Source: Planctomycetota bacterium (lineage in GTDB: Bacteria > Planctomycetota > Phycisphaerae > Phycisphaerales > UBA1924). Taken from it: a stretch of DNA of 64,000 nt. Of this stretch, positions 32,678 through 41,669 are shown in pieces. The DNA is taken from contig JAJRPN010000009.1 in assembly GCA_024280755.1 (NCBI GenBank), positions 1 to 64,000 of the forward strand. The letters are read 5' to 3'. The notes under the pieces were generated by a model, which worked only from the letters and a program-made list of their open reading frames with translations, was not told the DNA's origin and made no database searches. How positions within the stretch are numbered: the stretch's first letter is position 1; each line of letters starts with the position of its first letter. The translations under genes were made by a program, and so were the position numbers.

Positions 32678-34381
32678 ATGGATCAAGTACGCCAAGCAAT
32701 GGCAAACATTCAACAGCAGGTCGGCAAGATGACCGCCTCGCAGAAGCTTTTGCTCGCGTCGCTTTCGGTTATCGCGGTCATGACCCTCTTTCTAGTCTCT
32801 CAATACGCAGCCAAGCCCGCGATGGTCAATCTGATGGCGATCGATGGGCAGGTCGATACTGTCCGCTCGCTTCAAATGGGTGGCTTCGATGTGCAGATGG
32901 TCGACGGGCAGGTTGTGGTGCCTCAGGGGCAGCAACGCTTAGCGATCTCTTATCTCGCAGAAACCGGGCAACTGCCAGGCGATACGACTTTGCTCTTTGG
33001 GAACCTGGTCGGGTCTCAAGATTGGAAAGCTTCGAGTGCGCAGCATCGTCAGCAGTTTAATATCGCGAAACAGAATGAACTCGCGCTCACCCTTTCGGGC
33101 TTTGGCTCTATTAAAAAGGCGAGTGTGATTCTTGATATCCCGATGGCTTCTGGGCTTGGGCGGGCCTCTCGGTCGGCGACAGCATCGGTGACTCTGTTTA
33201 CGAGTTCGGGGGGGGCTGTGTCTCAAGCACTTGTAGACTCCGTTGCTCAAATGGTTTCAGGTGCGGTATCAGGATTGTCGCCGAGCAGCGTGCAGGTTAT
33301 TGATGGAACCAATGGCCGGGCCCGGCGAGTGACCGATGAGAGTTCGCGTTCATCGGGGCGATATCTTGAGTATGCAACCGAAGTTGAAAAGCATACACAG
33401 CAGAAGATCGAATCGATGTTCGGGCATATCCCAGGCGTGATTGTCTCGGTGACAGCACAAGTCGATATCACGGCGGTGCAGTCTTCAGAAAGCTTCTACA
33501 TGCCCAAGGGCGAAGGTTCGATCTCGGCGATCGCCAGCGAGACAACAAACACCAATAACTCTAAGCAGGCGAGCCGAGGCTCGGAGCCAGGAGTGCGATC
33601 GAATCAAACCGCATCAATCAATACCGGCGGCGGGTCTGGGACATCAACCGAAACCGAGACTGGCGAGACGACATTTCAAAACGCATTCGGTCAACGAACA
33701 AAGAGCGTTGCTGATCCTCGGGGGATGCCTACAAAGGTGAATGCTTCAGTGATTTTTCCGCAGGAATATATCCAAGGGATTATCGCCAGCACACGCCCTG
33801 TTGTTGAAGGCGAAGAGCCAGCCCCGGTCACCAAAGAAGAAGCAGAAGAGTTTTTTAGACTTGAGAAAGTTATCTTTGAGAATCTGATTCAGCCTCACCT
33901 TGTTGGCATCGGAGCCAATGGCGTAATCACGCAGGGGAGCCTGATGATTTCGATGGCTCCGATTGGAACATCGTTGATCCAGGGCGGGGTCATGCAAGGC
34001 GGCGGCGGGTTCATGAGTTCACTCACTGGCGGCAGTGGAAGCGGGGCCCTCGGGTCATCAAGCAAGTTGATTGAAACCGTACTCGTTGGCGTCCTTGCAG
34101 TTGTTTCGCTCGGGATGATGGCGATGATGGTCAAGCGATCGAGCAATAAGATCGAGTTGCCAAGCGCACAAGATCTTGTTGGCGTCCCGCCGCACCTCGA
34201 ATCCGCCGGCGATATTGTTGGTGAAGCGAGCGAGGGCGAGCATGTGATGACCGGGATCGAGATCGATGATCAGTTGATCGAGGTTCAGCAGATTCGCGAG
34301 CAGGTCGCCGAGTTGATCAAGCAAGATCCAGAATCCGCAGCCGGGCTCGTCGAGCGTTGGGCTGAACATGTTGAAGTGTGA
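32678..34381 (+). CDS. fliF: Flagellar MS-ring protein FliF
   Basis: 567 residues. Two membrane segments (about residues 27-47, LLASLSVIAVMTLFLVSQYA, and near 470, VLVGVLAVVSLGMMAMMV) frame the ring-building domains (EKHTQQKIESMFGHIPGVIV, VSVTAQVDIT). The C-terminal tail (LIKQDPESAAGLVERWAEHV) binds FliG. Start ATG 32678 has GGAGG ten bases upstream; the frame is open 17 codons further but that would overlap the promoter. It forms the base on which the export gate and C ring assemble. Confidence 0.96.
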   Translation: MDQVRQAMANIQQQVGKMTASQKLLLASLSVIAVMTLFLVSQYAAKPAMVNLMAIDGQVDTVRSLQMGGFDVQMVDGQVVVPQGQQRLAISYLAETGQLPGDTTLLFGNLVGSQDWKASSAQHRQQFNIAKQNELALTLSGFGSIKKASVILDIPMASGLGRASRSATASVTLFTSSGGAVSQALVDSVAQMVSGAVSGLSPSSVQVIDGTNGRARRVTDESSRSSGRYLEYATEVEKHTQQKIESMFGHIPGVIVSVTAQVDITAVQSSESFYMPKGEGSISAIASETTNTNNSKQASRGSEPGVRSNQTASINTGGGSGTSTETETGETTFQNAFGQRTKSVADPRGMPTKVNASVIFPQEYIQGIIASTRPVVEGEEPAPVTKEEAEEFFRLEKVIFENLIQPHLVGIGANGVITQGSLMISMAPIGTSLIQGGVMQGGGGFMSSLTGGSGSGALGSSSKLIETVLVGVLAVVSLGMMAMMVKRSSNKIELPSAQDLVGVPPHLESAGDIVGEASEGEHVMTGIEIDDQLIEVQQIREQVAELIKQDPESAAGLVERWAEHVEV

Positions 34382-34409
34382 GTGAATACGAGGTCTCAAG
34401 AAGTAAGAT

Positions 34410-35447
34410 ATGGCACGCAAAGTAAACGAATCCATTTCAAATGACATCAGCGAGATTGATGGAGTCACCAAGGCTGCAATTCTCATGCTCGCTATTGGCT
34501 CCGATCCGGCTGCCGATGTGCTTCGTCACATGGGCTCAGATAAAGTGGAAGAGGTTACGCGTGAACTCGCCAGCCTAGGGCGTGTGTCCGATGAACTTCA
34601 AAATGCGGTGATTGAAGAGTTTTACAACATCTCGATCGCGACGCAGTATGCCAATGAAGGATCGCTTTCATACGCCAAAACGCTCTTGCAAAACTCGCTC
34701 GATCCTGGTGTGGCCGAGCGCCTGCTTTCGCAGATCCAAACCCAGGTGCAAAAAACACCATTTAGTTTTTTACAGCGGGCCGAGTCTGACAACTTGCTCA
34801 CCTTTATTCAAGAAGAGCATCCCCAGACGATCGCGTTGATCTTGTGCCATCTTTCGCATCATAAAGCCTCCGAGATTCTCATTGGTTTGGCGATGGAAAA
34901 GCAGCTCGAAGTGATTAAGCGAATCGCCAACATGGAACAAACAAACCCAGAGGTGATCCGCGAAGTCGAGCAAGGGCTTGAGAGCCGATTGAGCAACATG
35001 CTCATGCAAAGCATGGAAAAAGCGGGCGGCGTGCCGACGGTTTCAGAGATCCTCAACTTGGCCGATCGTGCGACCGAAAAGACGATCATGGAAGGGCTCG
35101 AATCGGACGATCCTGATCTAGTCGAAGAAATCCGCAGGTTGATGTTTGTGTTCGAAGATATCAAGCTTGTCAACGACAAGGGCATCCAAGCAGTACTCAA
35201 AGAGGTCGAGAACGACGAACTCTCCCTCGCGCTCAAGACTGCATCCCAACAGTTGCAGCAGAAGATTTTTACCAATATGTCCGAGCGAGCAGCTGCGATG
35301 GTGCAAGAAGATATGGAGTTCATGGGTCCGGTCCGAGTTTCCGATGTCGAAGCTTCCCAGCAACGGATTGTCGATATTGTCCGTCGTCTCGAAGAGTCTG
35401 GCGATGTGATCATCGAAGGACGCGGCGGCGATTCAGAAATGGTTTGA
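34410..35447 (+). CDS. fliG: Flagellar motor switch protein FliG
   Basis: 345 residues, normal length. FliG transmits torque between the MotA/MotB stator and the rotor. N-terminal domain (KAAILMLAIGSDPAADVLRH), the middle domain with EEHPQTIALILCHL, and the C-terminal torque domain (MFVFEDIKLVNDKGIQAVLK, with alternating charges). It is 28 bases after fliF with a weak ribosome site. Likely operon fliF to fliG. Confidence 0.97.
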   Translation: MARKVNESISNDISEIDGVTKAAILMLAIGSDPAADVLRHMGSDKVEEVTRELASLGRVSDELQNAVIEEFYNISIATQYANEGSLSYAKTLLQNSLDPGVAERLLSQIQTQVQKTPFSFLQRAESDNLLTFIQEEHPQTIALILCHLSHHKASEILIGLAMEKQLEVIKRIANMEQTNPEVIREVEQGLESRLSNMLMQSMEKAGGVPTVSEILNLADRATEKTIMEGLESDDPDLVEEIRRLMFVFEDIKLVNDKGIQAVLKEVENDELSLALKTASQQLQQKIFTNMSERAAAMVQEDMEFMGPVRVSDVEASQQRIVDIVRRLEESGDVIIEGRGGDSEMV

Positions 35448-35498
35448 TCCTTGATCAATGTGTTGGTGGGGTGAGAAGTTGTATACGGAGCAGGCACG

Positions 35499-36293
35499 AT
35501 GGGATTGATCAAACGCGCAGACATCGAAGACTACACACGCGACGCGTATGTGATGGATCTGGCAGATCTCGAAAAGCGAGGGCGCGCGGTTGTTGATGCT
35601 GCAAATGCAGAGGCACAAAGCATCTTGAACCTTGCCAACGCTAAGCGAAAACAGCTCATCGCTTCAGCAGAAAAAGAGGGCTACGACAAAGGGCACCGTG
35701 ATGGATATGAGCAGGGCTACATCGATGGTGTGGTCAACGGCGTAGAAGATGCCAAAAAAGATCGAACCGAAGTGCTTGATCAGCTGATGGAGATCTGGAC
35801 TTCTCAACTTGATGCGTTTGAAAATCAACGAGATGCGATGCTCGAACAGGCTCGCACGCAAGTTGTTGAACTGGGCGCATTGATCGCTCAGCGTGTCACC
35901 AAGCGAATCGTTGAACTTGATCCAACTGTTGTAATCAAGCAGATGGAATCTGTCCTCTCGAATGTTACCGAATCGACCAGGCTCGTTATCGCGGTGCATC
36001 CTGATGATATCGGAATGGCTCAAGAAGCATTGCCCAAGCTCATCGAACGCTTTGCGACTTGTGAACATGCCCAAGTGGTCACCGATGCAACAATCAAGCA
36101 AGGATCATGTGTGACAAGAACAGCGACCGGGGGCGTGATTGATGCGAGCATCTCGACACAGCTCGATCGGATTCTCGATGCACTCTTGCCGCGTATAGAG
36201 ATTGCCGATGCTCCTGCGGAAGAGGATACGGAATCACAGGACAATGATGCAAAAAATAATGCAAGTCACGATGCGAAAGAAGATGCAGCATGA
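35499..36293 (+). CDS. fliH: Flagellar export ATPase regulator FliH
   Basis: 264 residues. FliH holds the FliI ATPase in check and docks it to the export gate. A helical middle with Gly/Tyr-spaced positions (KGHRDGYEQGYIDGVVNG) is characteristic of FliH, followed by the C-terminal domain RLVIAVHPDDIGMAQEAL and GSCVTRTATGGVIDAS. The C-terminal tail is acidic. Start has GGAG eight bases away. Its stop overlaps the fliI start by four bases. Confidence 0.92.
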   Translation: MGLIKRADIEDYTRDAYVMDLADLEKRGRAVVDAANAEAQSILNLANAKRKQLIASAEKEGYDKGHRDGYEQGYIDGVVNGVEDAKKDRTEVLDQLMEIWTSQLDAFENQRDAMLEQARTQVVELGALIAQRVTKRIVELDPTVVIKQMESVLSNVTESTRLVIAVHPDDIGMAQEALPKLIERFATCEHAQVVTDATIKQGSCVTRTATGGVIDASISTQLDRILDALLPRIEIADAPAEEDTESQDNDAKNNASHDAKEDAA

Positions 36294-37705
36294 ATCTGTT
36301 CCTGCGCGAGCATGACGCACTATCGCAGATCGAGCCCATGGGCATCGCTGGACGCGTGAGTTCGGTGCGCGGGTTGACACTTTTAGCGACAGATCTCGCG
36401 GTACCGATCGGATCGCTTGTCGAGATCGATTCACCAAGACAAGCATCGATCAAGAAAACGATCGCTGGCGAAGTCGTCGGGTTCGAAGCGGGGCACACGA
36501 TCATCATGCTCCTCGCCGATACCACCGGGATCATCCCTGGCGCAACAGTTCGGCTCAAACAGATTTTTCAAGCAGCTCCGGTTTCGCACGCGATGCTCGG
36601 ACGGGTCATCAACGGGCTCGGCGAACCGATTGATAGCCTCGGGCCAATCGCCCAAACGATTCATCGCCCACTTAATCCATCACCGATCAGCCCGATGGAT
36701 CGCAAGCGGATCGATCAACCATTGCGGACAGGTGTTCGAGCGATTGATCTGATGACGCCGATGGGGCGTGGGCAACGCCTTGGCATCTTTGCAGGGCCCG
36801 GTGTTGGCAAATCGACACTGCTTGGACAAATAGCACGAGGAACCGATGCCGATATCAATGTCATCGCACTGATTGGCGAACGCGGGCGAGAAGTATTGGA
36901 CTTTATCGATCACTCGCTTGGCGAAGAAGGACTCAAACGCTCGGTCGTGATCGTGGCGACAAGCGACGAGTCGCCGTTGTTACGAATTCGAGCCGCCAAA
37001 CTCGCCAGCACCACCGCCGAGTATTTTCGTGACGGTGGGCATGATGTGATGCTGATGATGGATTCGGTCACGCGTTTCGCACACGCCCAAAGACAAGTCG
37101 GACTCAGCGTTGGCGAGCCACCGGCAACCAAAGGCTACACGCCTTCTGTGTTCTCGACGCTGGCAACATTGCTCGAACGAGCCGGGTGCATCAAGCTCCC
37201 AAACGGGCGCAATGGCTCGATCACGGGGTTGTACACGATCCTTGTCGAAGGCGACGACATGACCGAGCCGATCTCCGATGCTGCTCGTGGGATTCTTGAT
37301 GGGCACATTGTGCTTAGCCGAAAGCTTGCACATAAGGGGCATTTTCCTGCGATTGATGTGCTTGATTCGGTCTCGCGTGTCGCAGGTGATGTCTCACAAA
37401 GCGGGCATATCGCTGGGCGTCAACAGTTTTCCAAGCTCATCGCCGCCCATCGAGAGATCGAAGACCTGCTCCAAATCGGTGCATACGCATCTGGATCGAA
37501 CCCCGAAGCCGATACCGCGATCGACATGATCGATGTCATCAATGAGCTGCTCCAACAGCGGACCAACGAACAAGCCCCGTTCCAGCCAGCGTGTGATCTG
37601 ATGGTCAAGCTCGCTTTTCAATCTGGCGAGATGATCCAACAACGACGCTCCCTTGGGCAAATCAACCAACAACATAACCAACAACATAATCAACAACAGG
37701 CGTAG
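36290..37705 (+). CDS. fliI: Flagellum-specific export ATPase FliI
   Basis: 471 residues; hexameric ATPase energising type III export. F1-beta-like fold with Walker A GPGVGKST near 168, the block GERGREVLDFIDHSLG and the family motif DSVTRFAHAQRQVGLSVGEP. Typical length apart from the C-terminal end, which carries tandem HNQQ repeats (QQHNQQHNQQ) from a 12-base DNA repeat. Overlaps fliH (ATGA) and is 23 bases before fliJ. Confidence 0.97.
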   Translation: MNLFLREHDALSQIEPMGIAGRVSSVRGLTLLATDLAVPIGSLVEIDSPRQASIKKTIAGEVVGFEAGHTIIMLLADTTGIIPGATVRLKQIFQAAPVSHAMLGRVINGLGEPIDSLGPIAQTIHRPLNPSPISPMDRKRIDQPLRTGVRAIDLMTPMGRGQRLGIFAGPGVGKSTLLGQIARGTDADINVIALIGERGREVLDFIDHSLGEEGLKRSVVIVATSDESPLLRIRAAKLASTTAEYFRDGGHDVMLMMDSVTRFAHAQRQVGLSVGEPPATKGYTPSVFSTLATLLERAGCIKLPNGRNGSITGLYTILVEGDDMTEPISDAARGILDGHIVLSRKLAHKGHFPAIDVLDSVSRVAGDVSQSGHIAGRQQFSKLIAAHREIEDLLQIGAYASGSNPEADTAIDMIDVINELLQQRTNEQAPFQPACDLMVKLAFQSGEMIQQRRSLGQINQQHNQQHNQQQA

Positions 37706-37728
37706 GTGACCAATAGAAACAAACGACA

Positions 37729-38193
37729 ATGGCTCGATTCCAGTTTAAACTCCAACCCGTGCTCGACCAACGCCAACGCGAAGAACGCGACGAGCAGCTC
37801 GTCGTCGCGCTGCTCGAACGCGAGCGGCTGGCATTGGAATCGCGTATCCGCCAATGTCAGCTTATGATGGAAGATGAACGATCAACACTCAGCGCCGCGT
37901 TGGCGACCGGGCAAAGCGTTGATCTTCGAGCGGTCAAAATGCAAGCGGGCGCCACGCTTGGGCATAACTTCGATGCTCAGCGTGCGGTTCTCGAACTTGC
38001 CGGCGTATTTCATAAACTCAAAGCTGCCCGTCAAGAACTCGGGCAGGCAGCAGCCAGAAGAAAAGCAATCGAACTCCTCCGCGATCAACAACTCGAAGAG
38101 TATCAAAGAGCAATCAACCTGAAAGAATCACAAGAACTCGACGAAATGACCGTGATGCGGTTTCGCCGAACAACTGATGGAATCAAGCTATGA
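37729..38193 (+). CDS. fliJ: Flagellar export protein FliJ
   Basis: 154 residues, nearly all coiled coil, opening FQFKLQPVLDQRQREERDEQ as in FliJ. The protein is a chaperone escort that links FliI to FlhA. Position between fliI and the MotE-like gene and a length near the family norm (about 147) agree. The stop overlaps the next start (ATGA). Confidence 0.88.
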   Translation: MARFQFKLQPVLDQRQREERDEQLVVALLERERLALESRIRQCQLMMEDERSTLSAALATGQSVDLRAVKMQAGATLGHNFDAQRAVLELAGVFHKLKAARQELGQAAARRKAIELLRDQQLEEYQRAINLKESQELDEMTVMRFRRTTDGIKL

Positions 38194-38879
38194 AAACACT
38201 CACCAAAGCAATCCTGGTCATCGCGATACTCAACTTGCTCGCAGTGCTTGCTGGAGCCGGGTGGTTGTTCTCGTCGGGTCGAATCAACAAAGCCCGCATG
38301 ACAAACATGACCATGCTCTTCAACGAGCCAGTCGCTATCGAAGAAGCCAAGCTCAAAGCCGAGCAGGCACAGATCGACAAGGAACTCGCCGAGCAGATCA
38401 AGCCTTTGCCCGCTATCCCCCTCAACGCCCAAGAACGCAACCTTGTCCGCGTCGAGATGACCCAGATCGACCGCCAAAGGCTCGATCGGATGAAGCGAGA
38501 GGTTAAAAATCTTCAAGACACCCTCCGCCGAGAGCGAGAACTCTTGATCCTCGATCGAATCGATCTTCAGAAGGAAAAAGAGGAGTTCGGTGCGATGCGT
38601 GATCGTCTGGCAGGGCTCGAAGGCGGCAAACAGTTCAAAAAATCACTCGCCACGATCACAGGTATGAAATCGAAGGATGCCAAGACCGTGCTGAGTAACC
38701 TGCTGGGGGATTCGAAGAAGGAAGAGGTGGTCACTTATCTGAGTTCGATGGGCGATCGTGAACGGACGAGTATCTTGACCGAGTTCGTCAAATCGGGCGA
38801 AGATCAGTTGGCAGCCGATTTGCTTGAGTCTATCAGACTGCGTGGTTTAGAAAGCACGCCTTCTGATAAGGCCGATTAA
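38190..38879 (+). CDS. MotE/YlxF-like flagellar protein
   Basis: 229 residues. N-terminal membrane anchor (ILVIAILNLLAVLAGAGWLF), a long coiled coil (about 50-140) and a C-terminal MgtE-N-like domain (ITGMKSKDAKTVLSNLLGDS, SSMGDRERTSILTEFV). This is the layout of MotE (a MotC chaperone in rhizobia) and of YlxF, encoded between fliJ and fliK in Bacillus, the same position as here. It may help assemble the stator or export gate. Overlaps fliJ by four bases; fliK starts on the next base after its stop. Confidence 0.78.
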   Translation: MKTLTKAILVIAILNLLAVLAGAGWLFSSGRINKARMTNMTMLFNEPVAIEEAKLKAEQAQIDKELAEQIKPLPAIPLNAQERNLVRVEMTQIDRQRLDRMKREVKNLQDTLRRERELLILDRIDLQKEKEEFGAMRDRLAGLEGGKQFKKSLATITGMKSKDAKTVLSNLLGDSKKEEVVTYLSSMGDRERTSILTEFVKSGEDQLAADLLESIRLRGLESTPSDKAD

Positions 38880-40454
38880 ATGCACCCAACACTACTCGAT
38901 AACACACACACTATTGGCAATGCACCAACACAGAGCACGCGATTTGTGCGCTCAGACGGCGCATCTGATGCGCTCGGCTTTGCGCAAGTTATGCAGGCTT
39001 TCGAAGCCGAGCAACAATCGCTCAGTGCAGATCGGGCTGATCGTAACCAAGCAGGTACTCAATCTTCAAGCGAGGATCAGCTTATTGAGCAAGACGAAGA
39101 GTCAGATCCAACTTCTTATGAAGAGAAGCCCAGCGATCAGTCTGCTCAATCTGATCAACAACAATCCCAAACAGATCGCGCCGAACAGACAGGCAATGTC
39201 GATCAAGCTACAAACAGCAATGCCGAGCAGGTCCAGCCAACTCCGAGTGACGCATCGAGCAGCCCTGTTACCACTGATGCGAAGAATCAGGTCAATCATC
39301 CACAAACGAATACGACCCAGCCTCAACAAAGCCAGGCGAGCCAAATACAAACAACTGGCCAGGTGAATGTTGGTGATGAATCAGCGTTTCGGCTGCTCGA
39401 AAACCAGAGCGACCAAGCCCGTCTGACAATCAAAGGCGTTGTCCGATCAATGACCCACGCGGCCGACGCAAATCTCACCGCGCTCGCGGTGAATACTCGG
39501 CTTGGACAAGATCAACCGATCCAAGAACCAACAGTGCAAGTGCCCGCTCAGACTCAGCCGATTCAACCACCTACAGATACGCAACGCTCGCAGGCATCGT
39601 CTCAGCAAAGTCCCCAGCTTCAAACGCCTGATCTTCCTGCTACGCCTCAGGTGATACCCGCCAACTCGCTCCCAACTCAACATGTCCAGGCACAACCAAG
39701 AAGCGAGATTCAACAACCAATTCCAGCACAAGCATTACCAGAATCTGGGCAAACCCAAAGCCAACGATCAGATGTGGCGAGCATGGTTTCGCAAGTTGTT
39801 CCTAGTGCTCAGCCGCAAGAAGCTTCTGCAATCAGCTTGAGCGCACGCAATCTCGCGGGGATCAATCGTACGCAGAATCAACAAGTGATTCGCACAGTGA
39901 CCAGCATCGATTCGGGCAATGTTGGCAATCAACCAAACAGCACCGATTCAGGATCGCAAGTCGGAAAGATGCAGCCGACGGAGATGCTCTCCGAAACACG
40001 CCGGGCATCGGTAATGGCCCAGGTCCAGCGTGGGTTGGCATCATTGCTCCGTTCGGGCGACAATGAAATGACACTCAAGCTCACGCCTGGACACCTCGGC
40101 GAGATCCGAATCCAGATCAAAACCCAAGGCGATCAACTCGCGATACGATTTGAAACCTCGTCCCAAGAAGCGACCCAATACCTCAACGCGAGCGTGAAGG
40201 ATCTGACATCCAACCTGCTCGCCAAAGGCATGAATCTCCAATCGGTTGAGATCAATCACGAGGCTCCGGAAGAATCAGCAAACACCAACGAACAAAATGG
40301 TACAAACCCGGATGCTCGATCATCAGACCGCGATCATCAACAATCCAATGAGCACTCATCCCATCAACGAGCCAACGAGGCGTTCGATGATGATCTGCAA
40401 TCCGACCAACCCGAATCCGTCTGGACCGAACTCGGCCTCGACGCAATCGCATAA
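38880..40454 (+). CDS. fliK: Flagellar hook-length control protein FliK
   Basis: 524 residues. The first 380 are disordered and very rich in Gln, Ser, Thr and Pro, as expected of the molecular ruler. The conserved Flg_hook domain is at the C-terminus: EMTLKLTPGHLGEIRIQIK, LAIRFETSSQEATQYL and LLAKGMNLQSVEI. It ends in an Asn/His/acidic tail. FliK measures hook length and switches export specificity through FlhB. The gene follows the MotE-like gene without a gap. Confidence 0.93.
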   Translation: MHPTLLDNTHTIGNAPTQSTRFVRSDGASDALGFAQVMQAFEAEQQSLSADRADRNQAGTQSSSEDQLIEQDEESDPTSYEEKPSDQSAQSDQQQSQTDRAEQTGNVDQATNSNAEQVQPTPSDASSSPVTTDAKNQVNHPQTNTTQPQQSQASQIQTTGQVNVGDESAFRLLENQSDQARLTIKGVVRSMTHAADANLTALAVNTRLGQDQPIQEPTVQVPAQTQPIQPPTDTQRSQASSQQSPQLQTPDLPATPQVIPANSLPTQHVQAQPRSEIQQPIPAQALPESGQTQSQRSDVASMVSQVVPSAQPQEASAISLSARNLAGINRTQNQQVIRTVTSIDSGNVGNQPNSTDSGSQVGKMQPTEMLSETRRASVMAQVQRGLASLLRSGDNEMTLKLTPGHLGEIRIQIKTQGDQLAIRFETSSQEATQYLNASVKDLTSNLLAKGMNLQSVEINHEAPEESANTNEQNGTNPDARSSDRDHQQSNEHSSHQRANEAFDDDLQSDQPESVWTELGLDAIA

Positions 40455-40475
40455 TCATACCTGAAGGACTCCGCC

Positions 40476-41087
40476 ATGAGCTCTATCGACGCCTTTACGC
40501 CAAACTCATCGACCGCAACAGCATCTTCCGATGCGTTCTCCACGCTGACAAGTGGTCAGTTTCTTCAAATCATCTTTACCGAACTCCAAAATCAGGATCC
40601 ACTGGAACCAAACGACACCAGCGCGATGCTCGATCAGCTCTCTACGCTGCGTGCGATCGAATCCGATACACAGATGGTTGCTTCGCTCGAGCGCATGGTG
40701 GTTCAGAGTGAACTCGCGTCGGCATCACAGCTCATCGGCTCGCTCGTCTCAGGCATCACCCTCGACAATCGGCGTGTGTCCGATCTGGTGATCTCCGTTT
40801 CGATGACCCAAGATGGCCCGGTGCTCAATATGTTCGATGGCTCACGGATGTTCTTCCGCAATGTCGACGAGATCGTTGGCCCGATCGATGACTTTATTGA
40901 TGATGACATCGACGATGACATTGATGATGATATCGACAACGATGATGATATCGATGATGACACAAACAACGATACGAACAGAATCAAGCCTCACATTATC
41001 GATGTGAACCCAGACGATGCCCAGATCGATACTGATCCTGGAATCGATATCGACCCTGTTCGGAAAACCGTATCGAGCAATGTCTAA
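40476..41087 (+). CDS. flgD: Flagellar hook scaffold protein FlgD with acidic tail
   Basis: 203 residues. The N-terminal FlgD signature is clear: FLQIIFTELQNQDPLEPNDT, then QLSTLRAIESDTQM and ASQLIGSLVSGIT. FlgD caps the growing hook. The long FNIII/Ig-like C-terminal domain of the enterobacterial form is absent, as in short Gram-positive types. A tail of repeated Asp-Ile-Asp-Asp units (about residues 142-165) and further acidic sequence replaces it. AAGGA lies seven bases upstream of the start. Lies between fliK and the TIGR02530-like gene. Confidence 0.92.
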   Translation: MSSIDAFTPNSSTATASSDAFSTLTSGQFLQIIFTELQNQDPLEPNDTSAMLDQLSTLRAIESDTQMVASLERMVVQSELASASQLIGSLVSGITLDNRRVSDLVISVSMTQDGPVLNMFDGSRMFFRNVDEIVGPIDDFIDDDIDDDIDDDIDNDDDIDDDTNNDTNRIKPHIIDVNPDDAQIDTDPGIDIDPVRKTVSSNV

Positions 41088-41117
41088 CACGCTCATCAAC
41101 GCACAGCGGCGGGGCAG

Positions 41118-41612
41118 ATGAAATCTATCGAAACCGAACTTCTCGAATCACTTGGCGCTGGTGTGCATCTCTTAGATGCGCACCATGCCGCTATGCCTAC
41201 CAGTGGTGCAGACTTCGGTTCGCTCCTTGGCGACGCACTCAACGGGAAGCCTAAGACAGAGCTTGGCGTCCGCTTTGGGCCTGCGGTTTCAGGCATGTTC
41301 GGCATTGATCAGCAGAAGAAAATTGCCCACGGGATCGACCGGGCAGCAGCAAGCGGTGTGGATCATGCGCTCATTTTGCACGATCAGCGAACGCTGCGCG
41401 TTGATGTGCGCAATCGGGTCGTGCTTGATGTGTACAAGCTTTCAGATCACGAGGTTATCGACGGGATCGACGGCTTTGTATCGCTCCAAACATCTGAAAA
41501 CAAAGAAGATCCTGCGAGTATCGATACATCCGATACGGGCGGTTTTCGTCCGGCACGCGTTGTGCGAAACGCATCGCTGGTGCATGCCCTTGCTGGACGC
41601 GCACCAGATTGA
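41118..41612 (+). CDS. TIGR02530-like flagellar operon protein
   Basis: 164 residues. The middle part follows the pattern of the flagellar operon protein family that sits between flgD and flgE in spirochaetes and Clostridia: a region corresponding to the HA-x-x-R element, then GIDRAAASGVDHALILHDQ and LRVDVRNRVVLDVYKL. Function is unsettled; a role in hook assembly is supposed from the gene order. Position here between flgD and flgE is the same. Moderate confidence because similarity is limited to these blocks. Confidence 0.72.
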   Translation: MKSIETELLESLGAGVHLLDAHHAAMPTSGADFGSLLGDALNGKPKTELGVRFGPAVSGMFGIDQQKKIAHGIDRAAASGVDHALILHDQRTLRVDVRNRVVLDVYKLSDHEVIDGIDGFVSLQTSENKEDPASIDTSDTGGFRPARVVRNASLVHALAGRAPD

Positions 41613-41669
41613 CCGCTCTGAATCAATACACCGATCGTTTTCATTCGATCGGGTACGGAAGGATACTCA

